Shown here piece after piece: positions 24,233 through 33,479 of a stretch of 55,282 nt of DNA. The first letter of the stretch is position 1; each line of letters opens with the position of its first letter. Both the position numbers and the translations under genes were made by a program. The notes below the pieces were generated by a model. The model saw only the letters and a list, made by a program, of their open reading frames with translations. It was not told where the DNA came from and did no database searches. This DNA is from Anaerolineales bacterium (lineage in GTDB: Bacteria; Chloroflexota; Anaerolineae; Anaerolineales; UBA4823), in NCBI GenBank assembly GCA_025057645.1, contig JANXBJ010000014.1:1-55282 (forward strand), given 5' to 3'.

Positions 24233-24652
24233 TTATAAGACTAAGACTTTCACCCCACATTGATTTGCTGCCTGACGCAGGGCTTCATCCAAAGTTGCCA
24301 AGGGCAAATTTAGACGCAAGGCTAACTCTAAATAGACAGCATCATAAGCGGAAAGCTGATGAATACGCGCCAAGCTGAGCACATTATCCCAAGCAACCGT
24401 TTGAGGTATCTCTTCCAGTTGGATGGGCAAGCCATGGAGCAGTCCAAGGAAGTACTGACTTTCAGCTTGCGTCAATCGCCCTCTGCATTCGGCTTCGAGT
24501 AATGCATTTCCCACCTCCAAAACCCAAAGCGCAGGTGCAACTGCTGCACTCTCTTCTAGAAGATCCAACACATCCAGCGCACAAGCATTGGCTTCGTCTT
24601 CGAAGCACCATGCAAGGGTGACAGAAGCATCTAACACGAAGCGGGCAGTCAT
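24233..24652 (-). CDS. PIN-domain toxin (VapC family)
   Basis: 139 residues with the PIN-domain acidic residues in order: FVLDASVTLAW (D8), WVLEVGNAL (E46), LSAYDAVYLELA (Asp) and LATLDEAL (Asp). PIN toxins are Mg2+-dependent RNases that cleave tRNA or rRNA when unneutralised. The start ATG overlaps the stop of the upstream antitoxin gene (ATGA at 24649-24652), typical of toxin-antitoxin pairs. Convergent with the HEAT-repeat gene, 51 nt apart. Confidence 0.88.
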   Translation of the reverse strand: MTARFVLDASVTLAWCFEDEANACALDVLDLLEESAAVAPALWVLEVGNALLEAECRGRLTQAESQYFLGLLHGLPIQLEEIPQTVAWDNVLSLARIHQLSAYDAVYLELALRLNLPLATLDEALRQAANQCGVKVLVL

Positions 24653-24885
24653 AGCCGACCTTCATCTACCAAGTCTTTGATCGCAAAGCCCAATGACCGC
24701 CCACGGCGGAAATTTCTAATTTCGGTTATGATTTCAGCGGGAGAACGGCTAGATGAAGGCTCCACAGGCGATAGCACAGCGACAGGAACACCATGATATG
24801 TAATGGTAATGCGCTCTCCCCGCCGCACGCGCCGGATTAACTCTGCAAACCGGGTTTTAGCTTCGTAGGAACTAATGTAAGATAT
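24649..24885 (-). CDS. Phd/YefM-type antitoxin (VapB partner) with apparent ATA start
   Basis: A 78-residue reading frame. Its sequence ISYISSYEAKTRFAELIRRV followed by GERITITYHGVPVAVLSP is a clear Phd/YefM antitoxin N-terminal domain. The C-terminal part (RSLGFAIKDLVDEGRL) is the toxin-wrapping tail. No ATG, GTG or TTG lies in frame upstream of the conserved ISYISSYEAK: the frame is closed by TAG 12 nt before. A well-placed GGAG stands 6 nt before an ATA codon at 24883-24885, which is my proposed start. Alternatives are a sequencing error or use of an internal GTG that would delete half of the DNA-binding domain. Confidence 0.75.
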   Translation of the reverse strand: MSYISSYEAKTRFAELIRRVRRGERITITYHGVPVAVLSPVEPSSSRSPAEIITEIRNFRRGRSLGFAIKDLVDEGRL

Positions 24886-24901
24886 TCTCTTCTCCTATAC
24901 C

Positions 24902-24923
24902 AGTCTTAGACTAGTCTAGTACT
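24902..24923. promoter_or_regulatory. Palindromic operator candidate of the toxin-antitoxin operon
   Basis: The 12-bp perfect palindrome TAGACTAGTCTA (24907-24918) lies within a cluster of AGTCT/AGACT half-sites (24902-24923), about 20 nt upstream of the antitoxin frame. A TTGACG at 24941-24946 (minus strand) could be the -35; the -10 would overlap the palindrome. This fits autorepression by the toxin-antitoxin complex. Confidence 0.5.
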
Positions 24924-24952
24924 AACAAAAAGCCAAAATTCGTCAAACTTCT

Positions 24953-25450
24953 CTAACCCTTCCAAACCCATAACCACCACAAACCCATCATTCCCAAGCC
25001 AATTGCAAAACGCGCCAAAAAACTCAACCCCCAGCCAAGGGCAAGCCCCCGTAAAGCCGCCCAGGCTTTCTGCCAATCCCTTTGGCGGTAATATTCAAAA
25101 ATCAGCACTGCCAGAGGCGCAGCAAGGATACCTCCTAGAGGGGGAAATAAAATTGTGCCTACCAAACCAGCAATCAAAGCAATCCCAATCCCCGCCCAGG
25201 AGGCTCCTCCTTGCTTTGCGCCTGCTCCCATGAGGATATTGTCGATGACTGCGCCGATGAGCATCAAAATCGTCAATAAGGCAAACACCACCCAACCCAG
25301 CGTGGTGAAACCGTGCACAATCCCGTATCCCAAGCCCGCTAACCACATCACCACCAAGCCCGGAAAAACGGGCACAATCAAGCCGATCAGTCCAATGATC
25401 ATCACAATTTGGGTAACCCAGAAGATCGATGTCTCTAACCAACTTCCCAT
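24953..25450 (-). CDS. DUF456-family membrane protein
   Basis: 165 residues, almost entirely hydrophobic, with about four to five TM segments. The glycine-rich motif PVFPGLVVMWLAGLGYG and 'GAKQGGASWAGIGIALIAG' followed by 'LFPPLGGILAAPLAV' are typical of the DUF456 family. Function unknown. It lies 17 nt downstream of serS on the same strand and may be the last gene of the greA-lysS-serS run. Confidence 0.8.
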   Translation of the reverse strand: MGSWLETSIFWVTQIVMIIGLIGLIVPVFPGLVVMWLAGLGYGIVHGFTTLGWVVFALLTILMLIGAVIDNILMGAGAKQGGASWAGIGIALIAGLVGTILFPPLGGILAAPLAVLIFEYYRQRDWQKAWAALRGLALGWGLSFLARFAIGLGMMGLWWLWVWKG

Positions 25451-25467
25451 GCTATTACCCTAAAAGA

Positions 25468-26745
25468 TTAATACTCTCCCCGAATGACCTCCACACCTCC
25501 CATCCACGGTCGTAAAACCTCGGGAATTAGGATGCTGCCATCCGCCTGCTGGTAGTTTTCCAGAACAGCAATTAGTGTGCGCGGCAAACCTAAGCCCGAC
25601 CCGTTCAGCGTATGAACGAAGCGAGCCTTTCCACCATCAGCGGGTCGATACTTAATGTTTGCCCGGCGCGCTTGGAAATCGGTGACGTTGGAGATCGAAG
25701 AGACCTCGAGCCACTCCCCACACCCTGCTGCCCACACTTCGATGTCATAGGTGATGGCCGAGGCAAAGCCCAAATCTCCCGTGCAAAGTTGCTTCACGCG
25801 GTAAGGCAAGCCTAGGAGGGCACAAGTCTCTTCGGCATCCCGACACATTTTCTCGAATTCTCGGTCAGAATCTTCGGGCTTACAGAAAACATACATCTCG
25901 ACTTTGTCGAACTGGTGTCCGCGCTTGATGCCGCGCACATCACGTCCGGCGCTCATCTTTTCGCGCCGGAAACAAGGAGTGTAGGCCGTATAGCGGCGCG
26001 GCAAAGAGTCCTCTTCGAGAATTTCATCCATGTGCAAACCGGTCAGTGGGACTTCGGCGGTCGGCACCATCCACAAGTCTTCTTCGTGATCGCGATAGAG
26101 GTTGTCCTGAAACTTGGGCAGCTGTCCAGCCGCGAAGAGCGCTTGTCCTTTGACCATAAACGGAGGGTATTTCTCTAAATACCCTTGGCGGACATGTAAG
26201 TCTAGCATGAAAGCAATTAAAGCCCGCTGTAAGCGAGCCCCTAAACCACTCAAAACATAAAAACGAGAGCCACTGATCTTCACCCCTCGGTCGAAATTGA
26301 GAATACCCAATTTCACCCCTAATTCCCAGTGGGGCAAAGGCTCGAAGTCAAATTTTGGCAGCTCACCGACGCTCTTCAGCACCACATTTTCATGCTCATC
26401 CTCGCCTATGGGCGTGCGCGGATCGGGCAAATTAGGAATAACTGCTAAGACAGCATGGAGATGATTTTCCACATTGCGCAAGCGCTCATCTAATTCGGCA
26501 ATACGGTCGCCAACTTGACGCATTGCCTCGATCTTGGCTTGCCTTTCATTTGGCTCTTTGATCCTCCCGATCTCCTTAGAAACCACATTCCTCTCTGCTT
26601 TGAGAGCTTCTACCTGCTGGATCAGGGCTCGTCGCTGAGCATCCCATTCAAGCGCCTCATCGACTGGGGTTGGGTCCAGTTGGCGGTTACGCATCGCTGT
26701 ACGCACTACCTGCGGCTGTTCGCGCAAGAAGTTTAGATCGATCAT
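25468..26745 (-). CDS. serS: Seryl-tRNA synthetase
   Basis: 425 residues, full length. The N-terminal coiled-coil arm (residues of about 25-105) is followed by the class II core: motif 2 ([21 protein letters not shown], then [14 protein letters not shown]) and motif 3 ([18 protein letters not shown]). It charges tRNA-Ser with serine. The C-terminal MGGVEVIR is typical. It is downstream of lysS with a 172-nt leader that can form strong secondary structure. GAGGAGAGGA precedes ATG 26745. Confidence 0.96.
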   Translation of the reverse strand: MIDLNFLREQPQVVRTAMRNRQLDPTPVDEALEWDAQRRALIQQVEALKAERNVVSKEIGRIKEPNERQAKIEAMRQVGDRIAELDERLRNVENHLHAVLAVIPNLPDPRTPIGEDEHENVVLKSVGELPKFDFEPLPHWELGVKLGILNFDRGVKISGSRFYVLSGLGARLQRALIAFMLDLHVRQGYLEKYPPFMVKGQALFAAGQLPKFQDNLYRDHEEDLWMVPTAEVPLTGLHMDEILEEDSLPRRYTAYTPCFRREKMSAGRDVRGIKRGHQFDKVEMYVFCKPEDSDREFEKMCRDAEETCALLGLPYRVKQLCTGDLGFASAITYDIEVWAAGCGEWLEVSSISNVTDFQARRANIKYRPADGGKARFVHTLNGSGLGLPRTLIAVLENYQQADGSILIPEVLRPWMGGVEVIRGEY

Positions 26746-26751
26746 CGAAAT

Positions 26752-26877
26752 CCTCTCCTCTCGGTCACGAAGTAATCCGAAAACCCCTCCTCTTTGCCGG
26801 ATAAGGGGGCAGCCACGGCGTTACTTCGCTTTTTTCATCCCGCATGGTGCCCGTGGAATGGTTGAGAGGCATTCCAC
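26752..26877 (-). promoter_or_regulatory. Structured 5' leader of serS (candidate regulatory RNA)
   Basis: On the minus strand the lysS-serS gap holds two strong elements. First is a hairpin GTGGAATG/CATTCCAC (26853-26860 with 26870-26877) whose 9-nt loop contains CCTCTC. Second is a long-range 8-bp stem CGAAGTAA/TTACTTCG (26768-26775 with 26821-26828) closing an arm that contains CCCC/GGGG pairing and the tetranucleotide TGGC. The loop CCTCTC is complementary to the GAGAGG of the serS ribosome-binding region (26752-26763). TGGC would pair with GCCA, the 3' end of uncharged tRNA-Ser. A translational T-box-like switch is possible, but the T-box consensus is not convincing. Confidence 0.4.
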
Positions 26878-26917
26878 TCACCCCCAGAGTTGTCAAACAT
26901 GCTCACCGATGCGCCAC

Positions 26918-28441
26918 TCATTCGCCTTCCCGTTCCCGAAGGTGGGGGAACAAAATGACTTCGCGAATGTTCGGCGAGTCAGTAAGGAGCATCGTCAGGC
27001 GATCGACACCCATGCCAAATCCACCGTTAGGTGGCATCCCATAGCGCATGGCGCGCAGGTAATCCTCGTCCATGGGATGACGTTGCTCATCCTCGACATC
27101 ATAATCCCGCCCCATCTCCAAAAAGCGTTGTTCTTGGTCCAAAGGATCATTCAGTTCTGTAAAAGCATTACACAATTCCATCCCAGCCATAAAGCCCTCA
27201 AAGCGTTCCACCGTTTGGGGGTCGCCGGGCTTGCTTTTTGCCAACGGCGAGATCTCACGCGGATAATCATAAACAAACGTGGGTTGGATAAGAGTTGGCT
27301 CCAAGTAATCGCTGATCAGTTTATCGATCAACTTTCCCCGCGGTGCATTGGGATCATAGGGCAAGCCCTTCTCTCGCATAGCCTTTTGGAGGTCAGCGGT
27401 TGTGGGACAAGCTTGAATGTCAATTCCCGTCACCTCGAGCAAGCCCTGACGCAGCTCCAGACGCCGCCAGGGTGGGGTAACATCGATGATATTCCCCTGA
27501 TAGGTAAATTGCCTTTTTCCCAACACCCGATCGGCGACATAAGCGATCATTTGTTCGGCCATTTCCATAACCTGCAGGTAGTCAGCATAAGCGCAATAGA
27601 ACTCCAGTTGGGTGAACTCCGGGTTGTGCGTGCGGTCCACCCCTTCGTTGCGAAAGTCGCGCCCGATCTCATAAACCCGCTCTAAGTTTCCCACCAACAA
27701 GCGCTTTAGGTACAGTTCGAAGGAAATACGCAAATACAACGTTTGTTTCAGTTGATTATGATAGGTGGTAAACGGTCTGGCCGCTGCTCCACCATAGATC
27801 GGCTGCAGGATAGGGGTCTCCACTTCGAGAAAGCCCAAGCCATCTAAATATTCTCGCAGAGCGCGCACAATGGCCGCTCGAGTGCGAAAGATCTGACGCA
27901 CTTCAGGATTGACCGCTAAATCCGCATAACGCTGCCGATAACGGACCTCGGGATCGGCTAGCATCGTATGACGGACAACTTTGCCCCCAATGACCTCATC
28001 TTTCGCAGCCGGCAAGGGGGTGATCGACTTGGCGAGCAAACGATATTCCTGCACTCTTAAGGTCACCTCACCGGCCCTTGTGCGGAACATTTCCCCCTGC
28101 GCTTGAACAAAATCTCCGATATCCAAATCGCGATTAAAGACCTCGAGCGCTTCCTCACCGATTTCGTTGGCTTGTAGAAACAGTTGAAGGCGCCCATCGC
28201 CATCCTCAATATGGGCAAAAGTGATCTTGCCCATCGTCCGCATCGAGCGAATACGACCAGCTACAATCGCTCGAACCGGTTGCACTCCTTCTCTTCCTTC
28301 CACTTCTTCAAAAGCCGCAATCGCCTGACGACTGGTGTGAGTACGCTGAGCGCGCGTTGGATAGGGATCAATCCCTCGTCTCTTTAGGGCTTCCAACTTC
28401 TCCAAACGGATCTGCTCCAAGTTGGTGTATTCGGTAGGCAT
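26918..28441 (-). CDS. lysS: Lysyl-tRNA synthetase, class II
   Basis: 507 residues. N-terminal OB-fold anticodon-binding domain ([24 protein letters not shown], residues of about 60-150). Class II core: motif 1 region near [13 protein letters not shown], motif 2 [23 protein letters not shown], motif 3 [19 protein letters not shown]. It charges tRNA-Lys. The start ATG 28441 has GAGGTG 7 nt upstream. The greA intrinsic terminator lies only 22 nt before the start codon, so lysS is probably transcribed by readthrough. Confidence 0.96.
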   Translation of the reverse strand: MPTEYTNLEQIRLEKLEALKRRGIDPYPTRAQRTHTSRQAIAAFEEVEGREGVQPVRAIVAGRIRSMRTMGKITFAHIEDGDGRLQLFLQANEIGEEALEVFNRDLDIGDFVQAQGEMFRTRAGEVTLRVQEYRLLAKSITPLPAAKDEVIGGKVVRHTMLADPEVRYRQRYADLAVNPEVRQIFRTRAAIVRALREYLDGLGFLEVETPILQPIYGGAAARPFTTYHNQLKQTLYLRISFELYLKRLLVGNLERVYEIGRDFRNEGVDRTHNPEFTQLEFYCAYADYLQVMEMAEQMIAYVADRVLGKRQFTYQGNIIDVTPPWRRLELRQGLLEVTGIDIQACPTTADLQKAMREKGLPYDPNAPRGKLIDKLISDYLEPTLIQPTFVYDYPREISPLAKSKPGDPQTVERFEGFMAGMELCNAFTELNDPLDQEQRFLEMGRDYDVEDEQRHPMDEDYLRAMRYGMPPNGGFGMGVDRLTMLLTDSPNIREVILFPHLREREGE

Positions 28442-28463
28442 GATTGCACCTCAAGTCTGAGAT

Positions 28464-28499
28464 AAAAAAAGCCCCGCGCCAAAGCAACAGACGCGGGGC
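28464..28499 (-). terminator. Rho-independent terminator between greA and lysS
   Basis: Stem GCCCCGCG (28471-28478) / CGCGGGGC (28492-28499) with a 13-nt loop, followed on the minus strand by seven Ts (28464-28470). Very strong by appearance, but lysS starts immediately downstream. Confidence 0.9.
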
Positions 28500-28517
28500 G
28501 TTCCTTATGCCCCAGTT

Positions 28518-28982
28518 CTATTCGACCTTCAAGATTTTAACGGTGAAGGGGCCATCCGGCGCCTCAACGCACACTTCATCACCCACGCGGCGATCGATTA
28601 GCGCCCGCCCGAGTGGTGACTCGTTGGAGATTCGCCCCTCGCGTGGGTTGGCTTCCGCTGGCCCTACAATGATATAGGTTTCCGGTTCATTGTTCCCCTC
28701 TTGAATGGTCACCTTGGCGCCCACTTGGACGATCTCGCCGTGACTCAGATTCGGATCGATCACCCGAGCGTTGGCCAGAATCGTCTCCAGTTCATGGATA
28801 CGACCTTCAACGAAAGCCTGTTCGTTTTTTGCTGCCTCGTATTCGGCATCTTCGATCAACTCTCCGCCCTCCATTGCCTCATGAAGGCGCTCGGCAATCT
28901 CACGGCGCTTGACCGTCCGTAGATACTCCAACTCTTCTTGGAGTTTATCGTAACCCTCGCGAGTCAAATATGTCACAGGCAT
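28518..28982 (-). CDS. greA: Transcription elongation factor GreA
   Basis: 154 residues, normal length. The N-terminal coiled coil begins YLTREGYDKLQEELEYLRTVKR and has acidic tip residues near DAEYEAAKNEQ. The C-terminal FKBP-like domain contains IVGPAEANPREGRISNESPLGRAL. GreA rescues backtracked RNA polymerase by stimulating transcript cleavage. It has its own promoter (29071-29099) and terminator. Confidence 0.96.
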   Translation of the reverse strand: MPVTYLTREGYDKLQEELEYLRTVKRREIAERLHEAMEGGELIEDAEYEAAKNEQAFVEGRIHELETILANARVIDPNLSHGEIVQVGAKVTIQEGNNEPETYIIVGPAEANPREGRISNESPLGRALIDRRVGDEVCVEAPDGPFTVKILKVE

Positions 28983-29070
28983 GAGCGTATCCTATCCCTT
29001 GCAGAGTATTTTATGGAACACGAAGAGCGGCGTTGGAAAGATGTAAAAACTTCCTTATCGCCGCTAACAT

Positions 29071-29099
29071 ATTTTAACATAACCTTTCCAGATTGACAA
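29071..29099 (-). promoter_or_regulatory. sigma70-type promoter of greA
   Basis: TTGTCA (29094-29099) and TAAAAT (29071-29076) on the minus strand, 17-nt spacer, about 90 nt upstream of the greA start codon. The elements are clearly separate from the upstream antiporter gene, whose stop is at 29127. Confidence 0.75.
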
Positions 29100-29126
29100 G
29101 ATGGTTTACAGCAAAAAGCTCAACTC

Positions 29127-30053
29127 TCAACGCGAGAAGTCCAGAATCCAGCGCAAGAGATTGATCGCTATCAGCAGTGCTCCCTCCCAGCGGGAGATCT
29201 GCCAACCCGTCCGCATCAGGAAAACCACAATCAAGACCACCATGCCCACGAGGACGACAACACTGCTCACCGCACTAGCATCCACCACCATCGGCTGAAT
29301 TGCAGCCGCTAAGCCTAAGACTCCCAGCAAATTGAAGAGGTCGCTGCCAATTAGGTTACCCGCCGAAACTCCATGCCGTCCACGTAACACGGCAATCAAC
29401 GAGGTCGCAAATTCCGGGGAAGAAGTGCCTGCGGCGACAATCGTCACCCCGATCACCCACTCCGACACCCCAAGCAGACGCGCCAAGTGAACCGCGCTTT
29501 CAACCAGAAAATGCCCACTACCCACGACTAAAGCGATTCCGGCAATCAGTCGAGGAACATCCCACCACCGGAATTCTCCAGTGGGGACTTCGTCCTCGAT
29601 GGGTTCCTTTTTCCAAATTAGGTAGCCCAAATACAAGAGCAAAATCACCATCAAAATTCCGCCTTCAAGACGGGTCATCTGATGGTCCCACAAGAACAAG
29701 AGCAGCAAGAGAGACGTGCCGATTAACATTCCTCCATCCCTCACCACCATCGTTCGGGTTGTGCGAATAGCGCGCACAACCGCCACGCTGCCGAGAATAA
29801 AACCCAAATTGAAGATATTCGAGCCGACCACGTTCCCAACCGAAATGTCCCCTTGTCCTTCCAAAGCCGCCCCTACCGTCACCGCAAACTCTGGAGCAGA
29901 GGTTCCGATGGCAACCACCGTTAATCCAATGATTAACTCCGACAAACCCACTCGTCTGGCTATACGCACAGCGGACTCGACAATCCACACAGCGCCCCAC
30001 CACAAACCAATCACACTGGCAAGAATGATCAAAACATCGGTTATGGCGTTCAT
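29127..30053 (-). CDS. Na+/Ca2+ exchanger, CaxA/YrbG family
   Basis: 308 residues, about ten TM segments in two inverted halves. Each half has the alpha-repeat motif with the ion-binding glutamate: VVAIGTSAPEFAVTVGAA in the first, IVAAGTSSPEFATSLIAV in the second. Both are followed by GNVVGSNIFNL / GNLIGSDLFNL. The family exchanges Ca2+ for Na+ across the cytoplasmic membrane. The start overlaps the mrpG stop by 4 nt, so it is translationally coupled to the Mrp Na+/H+ antiporter genes, which would supply the Na+ gradient it uses. Confidence 0.92.
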   Translation of the reverse strand: MNAITDVLIILASVIGLWWGAVWIVESAVRIARRVGLSELIIGLTVVAIGTSAPEFAVTVGAALEGQGDISVGNVVGSNIFNLGFILGSVAVVRAIRTTRTMVVRDGGMLIGTSLLLLLFLWDHQMTRLEGGILMVILLLYLGYLIWKKEPIEDEVPTGEFRWWDVPRLIAGIALVVGSGHFLVESAVHLARLLGVSEWVIGVTIVAAGTSSPEFATSLIAVLRGRHGVSAGNLIGSDLFNLLGVLGLAAAIQPMVVDASAVSSVVVLVGMVVLIVVFLMRTGWQISRWEGALLIAINLLRWILDFSR

Positions 30054-30445
30054 ACAGCAACGTCTCCTTCGGGAAGATTTTCCTCTACTTTTTCGTCGCT
30101 GATCAGCCGATGCGTGCGACGATCATAATGTCCGCGCAAGGCATCGCTTAACGTGCCTTCCCATAACGGCACGCCAGCGAAATAGGCTGCTCTGCCTAAC
30201 ATATGCGCCGCAACCGGCGCAGTTAGCAAGACAAAGACGATAATCGCAATCACGCGCATCGTCATGCCGATCTCACCAAAGTGAAATGCCGCGCCTAACA
30301 TAATTAGGCCCACCCCTAAAGTCGCCGATTTTGTGCTGCTGTGCATGCGGGTAAATAAATCCGGCATGCGCGCCACCCCCAAAGCGGCGATAAACATAAA
30401 CAATGCGCCCAAGAAGATCAGCAAGGCACTTATGTTTTGCGCCAC
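30050..30445 (-). CDS. mrpG: Mrp Na+/H+ antiporter subunit G
   Basis: 131 residues with three TM helices and the MrpG pattern: LGALFMFIAALGVARMPDLFTRMHSSTKSATLGVGLIMLGA near the N-terminus and LTAPVAAHMLGRAAYFAG in the last helix. It is a small subunit of the multi-subunit cation/proton antiporter. It overlaps mrpF by 16 nt and the exchanger gene by 4 nt. The C-terminal tail of about 35 polar residues is longer than in many MrpG proteins. Confidence 0.93.
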   Translation of the reverse strand: MAQNISALLIFLGALFMFIAALGVARMPDLFTRMHSSTKSATLGVGLIMLGAAFHFGEIGMTMRVIAIIVFVLLTAPVAAHMLGRAAYFAGVPLWEGTLSDALRGHYDRRTHRLISDEKVEENLPEGDVAV

Positions 30446-30699
30446 GGCATTCCTCCCTTCTCGATGAAATAGGCAAACGCCACAGTGCCAAGAAAGGCGA
30501 TCAAGGCAAGAACCGTGGCGACATCGATATAAATGATTTCTCCGCTGATCACTGCGTAAACTGCAATAAACCCGACTGTCACCGAAGAAAGCAGGTCCAA
30601 ACCCACCACTCGATCAGGCAGGCTTGGTCCGCGGGCGACACGGTAGAGACATAGCAGAACTGCAGCGATAAGCAGAGCAACGGTCAGCCACAGAATCAT
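30430..30699 (-). CDS. mrpF: Mrp Na+/H+ antiporter subunit F
   Basis: 89 residues, three TM helices. The motif RVARGPSLPDRVVGLDLLSS with the conserved aspartate (DRVVGLD) is diagnostic for MrpF, the subunit also linked to bile-salt and Na+ efflux. It overlaps mrpE by 4 nt and mrpG by 16 nt. Identity is clear from sequence and position. Confidence 0.94.
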   Translation of the reverse strand: MILWLTVALLIAAVLLCLYRVARGPSLPDRVVGLDLLSSVTVGFIAVYAVISGEIIYIDVATVLALIAFLGTVAFAYFIEKGGMPWRKT

Positions 30700-31193
30700 A
30701 GCTCTCTCCTCAAGGGTGGTTGACGCCAGATCGCCAGTAAACGTGCTTCGAGGTTGTTTTGAATGTCCTTGCGCACGGTTTCTTCATCCTCCGCAAACAT
30801 CGCATGGACGTAAAGGATTTTCTTATCGGCAGAAACATCCAAGCTAAGTGTGCCCGGCGTAAGGGAGATCAAGATTGCCAAAGCCGAGATCTCGAAGTCC
30901 GTGCGTGCTTGAAGGGGTAAAGCAATCACCCTTGGATGCATGTTATGACGGGGAGTTAGGACCTCGTACGCCACGCGCAAGTTGGCGAGGATCAACTCCC
31001 AGACAAAGAAAAACACAAAACGCACCAATCTTTCCACCACACCGAAATAATTACTAGGGCCAAGAGCACGGCGCGAGAGAAACAATGCTAGATACCCAAC
31101 CAAATAGCCAAAGAGGAGGTTGACCGGGCTGAAGTTTCCGCTTAAGAAGAGCCATAGCAAGGCCAGCAGAATGTTGGTTAGGAACAAGCTCAT
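30696..31193 (-). CDS. mrpE: Mrp Na+/H+ antiporter subunit E
   Basis: 165 residues. Two to three N-terminal TM segments ([29 protein letters not shown]), then a cytoplasmic domain with the MrpE signature [25 protein letters not shown]. It completes the membrane arm of the antiporter. Overlaps of 4 nt with both mrpD and mrpF indicate tight translational coupling. Confidence 0.93.
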   Translation of the reverse strand: MSLFLTNILLALLWLFLSGNFSPVNLLFGYLVGYLALFLSRRALGPSNYFGVVERLVRFVFFFVWELILANLRVAYEVLTPRHNMHPRVIALPLQARTDFEISALAILISLTPGTLSLDVSADKKILYVHAMFAEDEETVRKDIQNNLEARLLAIWRQPPLRREL

Positions 31194-32701
31194 CTACCCC
31201 CTCCCAAGACAGCCTGGATATAAAGTTGGGGGGTCATCAACTGTCGCCCAGCCTGAGCGGCAATCTCAAAGGCGGGCCCAATTCCAAAACTGATCAGCAG
31301 GGTTAACCCAACCAGGAACAAAATAGGGGCGAGCCAAGTCCAATCCCTCTGCAGCGTGATCTCGCCTCCATCCACATCCTCGAGAACAGGAGGCCTTTTC
31401 CAGAACACCTCATTCCAGATTTTGATCATCGAAAACAGCGTCAAGAGGCTAACCCCCAACGAGATTGCAACAATAACAAACTGACCTTGCCCTAAGCCGG
31501 CCTGAACCAAACTCAACTTGGCAAAGAATCCCGAAGAAGGAGGCAGACCGGCTAGGGATAAAGCAGCGGTCAGGAAAAGGGCTGCTAACCAAGCCTGTGC
31601 TTTATAAAGCCCGCCTAATTTTTTCAGGTCGAAGGTGCCGCGCAAACGTCCGATCACACCGCTGATCAGGAAGAGGGTGGACTTCGCTAAGGATACATGG
31701 AACACGAAATAAACAGCCGCTGCTAGCCCTAAAGGAGTAAAGATCCCTAAGCCCATCAGGGGGTAACCGATCTGGCTGATGATGTGAAAGGATAACAAAC
31801 GGCGCATTTCATTTTGAGCCACCGCTCCCAACACGCCGGTGATCATCGTCAAACCCGCAATGACCAACAGCAAGGTGTGGGTGTAATCGAATTCTTGGAT
31901 GAAGATCAGCGTAAAGACGCGGATCAACGAATATACCCCCACTTTAGTCAATAGACCTGAAAAAAGGGCCGTAACGGCTACAGGGGGCGTATGATAAGAG
32001 GCCGGCAACCAGAAAAACAGCGGGAAGATTGCCGCCTTGATGCCAAAGGCGCCAAGAAAGAGCATCGAGAGCGCAGTGACGATAGCGTTCGAGGAAGCAG
32101 TGGCGGAACTGGCGAATTTGCGCGCCAAATCTGCCATATTGAGCGTTCCCGCCAAGCCATAGAGCAAGCCCAGGGCGGCCAGAAAGATAGCCGAAGAGAG
32201 CAAATTCAGCGTCACATATTTGATTGCTCCCTCCATTTGTCCACGCTCCCCCCCTAAGGCGAGCAAGACAAAAGATGCCATGAGCATGACTTCGAACCAC
32301 ACATATAAATTGAACAAATCCCCGGTGAGAAACGCCCCACAAACACCCATCAAGAGAAAATGCATCAAGGGATGGTAACCAAAAGCTTGTCTCTGGGCGT
32401 CAACCGAATCTAGAGAATAAACCGCAACGGCGAGCCCTAAAACTCCTGCCAGGACGATCATCACTGCGCTAAACAAATCCGCCACAAGGGTAATGCCAAA
32501 AGGCGCTGGCCAATTTCCAATTTGGACCGCTTGGATACCCTCGTCCCATATAAATCTTAATGTCCATAGCGAAACCACCAGCAAGGCCATGGCGCCAATC
32601 ACGCTAACCCAGCGCTGAATTTGCGGTTTGCGAAAGAAAAGCAAACATAAAACCGCCGTGAGCAAAGGGATCACGATAGGCAAAACGAGAGAGCGGTTCA
32701 T
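31190..32701 (-). CDS. mrpD: Mrp Na+/H+ antiporter subunit D
   Basis: 503 residues, about 14 TM helices, homologous to the NuoL/M/N proton-pumping subunits of complex I. The glutamate-bearing helix reads [19 protein letters not shown]. Further motifs are [41 protein letters not shown] and [16 protein letters not shown]. Together with MrpA it carries the proton and ion pathways. Co-transcribed with all other Mrp genes. Confidence 0.95.
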   Translation of the reverse strand: MNRSLVLPIVIPLLTAVLCLLFFRKPQIQRWVSVIGAMALLVVSLWTLRFIWDEGIQAVQIGNWPAPFGITLVADLFSAVMIVLAGVLGLAVAVYSLDSVDAQRQAFGYHPLMHFLLMGVCGAFLTGDLFNLYVWFEVMLMASFVLLALGGERGQMEGAIKYVTLNLLSSAIFLAALGLLYGLAGTLNMADLARKFASSATASSNAIVTALSMLFLGAFGIKAAIFPLFFWLPASYHTPPVAVTALFSGLLTKVGVYSLIRVFTLIFIQEFDYTHTLLLVIAGLTMITGVLGAVAQNEMRRLLSFHIISQIGYPLMGLGIFTPLGLAAAVYFVFHVSLAKSTLFLISGVIGRLRGTFDLKKLGGLYKAQAWLAALFLTAALSLAGLPPSSGFFAKLSLVQAGLGQGQFVIVAISLGVSLLTLFSMIKIWNEVFWKRPPVLEDVDGGEITLQRDWTWLAPILFLVGLTLLISFGIGPAFEIAAQAGRQLMTPQLYIQAVLGGGR

Positions 32702-32711
32702 ACGCTTTATC

Positions 32712-33059
32712 TCATGCGTCAGTTGATTTCATCTGGTCTAAATCATCGGTATCGGCACTGCGATATGCCCGATAAGCTAACGCCAACGCAAAGGCAGTCA
32801 CCCCAAAACTGATCACGATCGCGGTCAAAATCAAAGCCTGCGGCAAAGGGTCGGCATGAGGAGGTTGAAGTTGATCGGCAGTTAGCGCAATCACCGGTGC
32901 TTTGGAGCGGGTCAAGCCGGCCGCAGTAAAGATCAAAAGATTGCTAGCATGGCTCAATAACCCCAAACCAATCAACAACTTGACCAAACTGCGCCGCAAC
33001 AGCATATAGATTGCCATGGCATACAAACTGCCAATGACAAAGGGCAAAACAACTTCCAT
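32712..33059 (-). CDS. mrpC: Mrp Na+/H+ antiporter subunit C
   Basis: 115 residues, three TM helices, a NuoK homologue. The pattern [33 protein letters not shown] and the segment [26 protein letters not shown], which includes the NuoK-like 'DPLPQALVLTAIVI', are diagnostic. It lies 3 nt after mrpB and 10 nt before mrpD. Confidence 0.95.
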   Translation of the reverse strand: MEVVLPFVIGSLYAMAIYMLLRRSLVKLLIGLGLLSHASNLLIFTAAGLTRSKAPVIALTADQLQPPHADPLPQALILTAIVISFGVTAFALALAYRAYRSADTDDLDQMKSTDA

Positions 33060-33062
33060 AAC

Positions 33063-33479
33063 CTAACCGACCTCCTCTAGGGCAAAGATGATGGTCAGCG
33101 TTACCCCCCACACCGTCAGATAGACACCAATATCAAAGAGCAGAGGCGTTCCCAGTTCTAATTTCCCGAAAGTTCCCAAAGAAAGCTTATACCAAATCCC
33201 AGTTAAGAAGGGTTGATTAAGCCATAGAGTAACCAAACCACTCGACAAAGCCAGCAGCAGTCCCACCCCGATCAAGAAAAGCGGATCGATCCGCAGTACT
33301 TGTCGCGCTGTCGTCGAGCCAAACGCAATTGACACCAGCGCAAACCCGGTTGCCGCCATCAAGCCCCCAACAAATCCCCCGCCGGGTTCATTATGCCCGC
33401 GTAAGAGCAAAAACACCGAAAACATCAACAACAACGGCAGCAAGAGGCGCACCATGGTGCGCAGGATCAGCGAAGTCAC
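33063..33479 (-). CDS. mrpB: Mrp Na+/H+ antiporter subunit B
   Basis: 138 residues, four TM helices. The MrpB motif [24 protein letters not shown] is present near residue 25, with '[26 protein letters not shown]' at the end. It overlaps mrpA by 4 nt. In several phyla MrpB is fused to MrpA; here it is separate. Confidence 0.95.
   Translation of the reverse strand: MTSLILRTMVRLLLPLLLMFSVFLLLRGHNEPGGGFVGGLMAATGFALVSIAFGSTTARQVLRIDPLFLIGVGLLLALSSGLVTLWLNQPFLTGIWYKLSLGTFGKLELGTPLLFDIGVYLTVWGVTLTIIFALEEVG

Noticed and set aside
26746-26917. A confident classical T-box call for the serS leader
   Set aside because: The conserved AGGGTGGNACCGCG box and a clear stem I specifier loop are not present; kept only as a structured-leader candidate.
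26858-27685. A 275-codon plus-strand frame opposite lysS
   Set aside because: It lies entirely within the lysS coding region in an antisense frame; lysS has unambiguous class II motifs.
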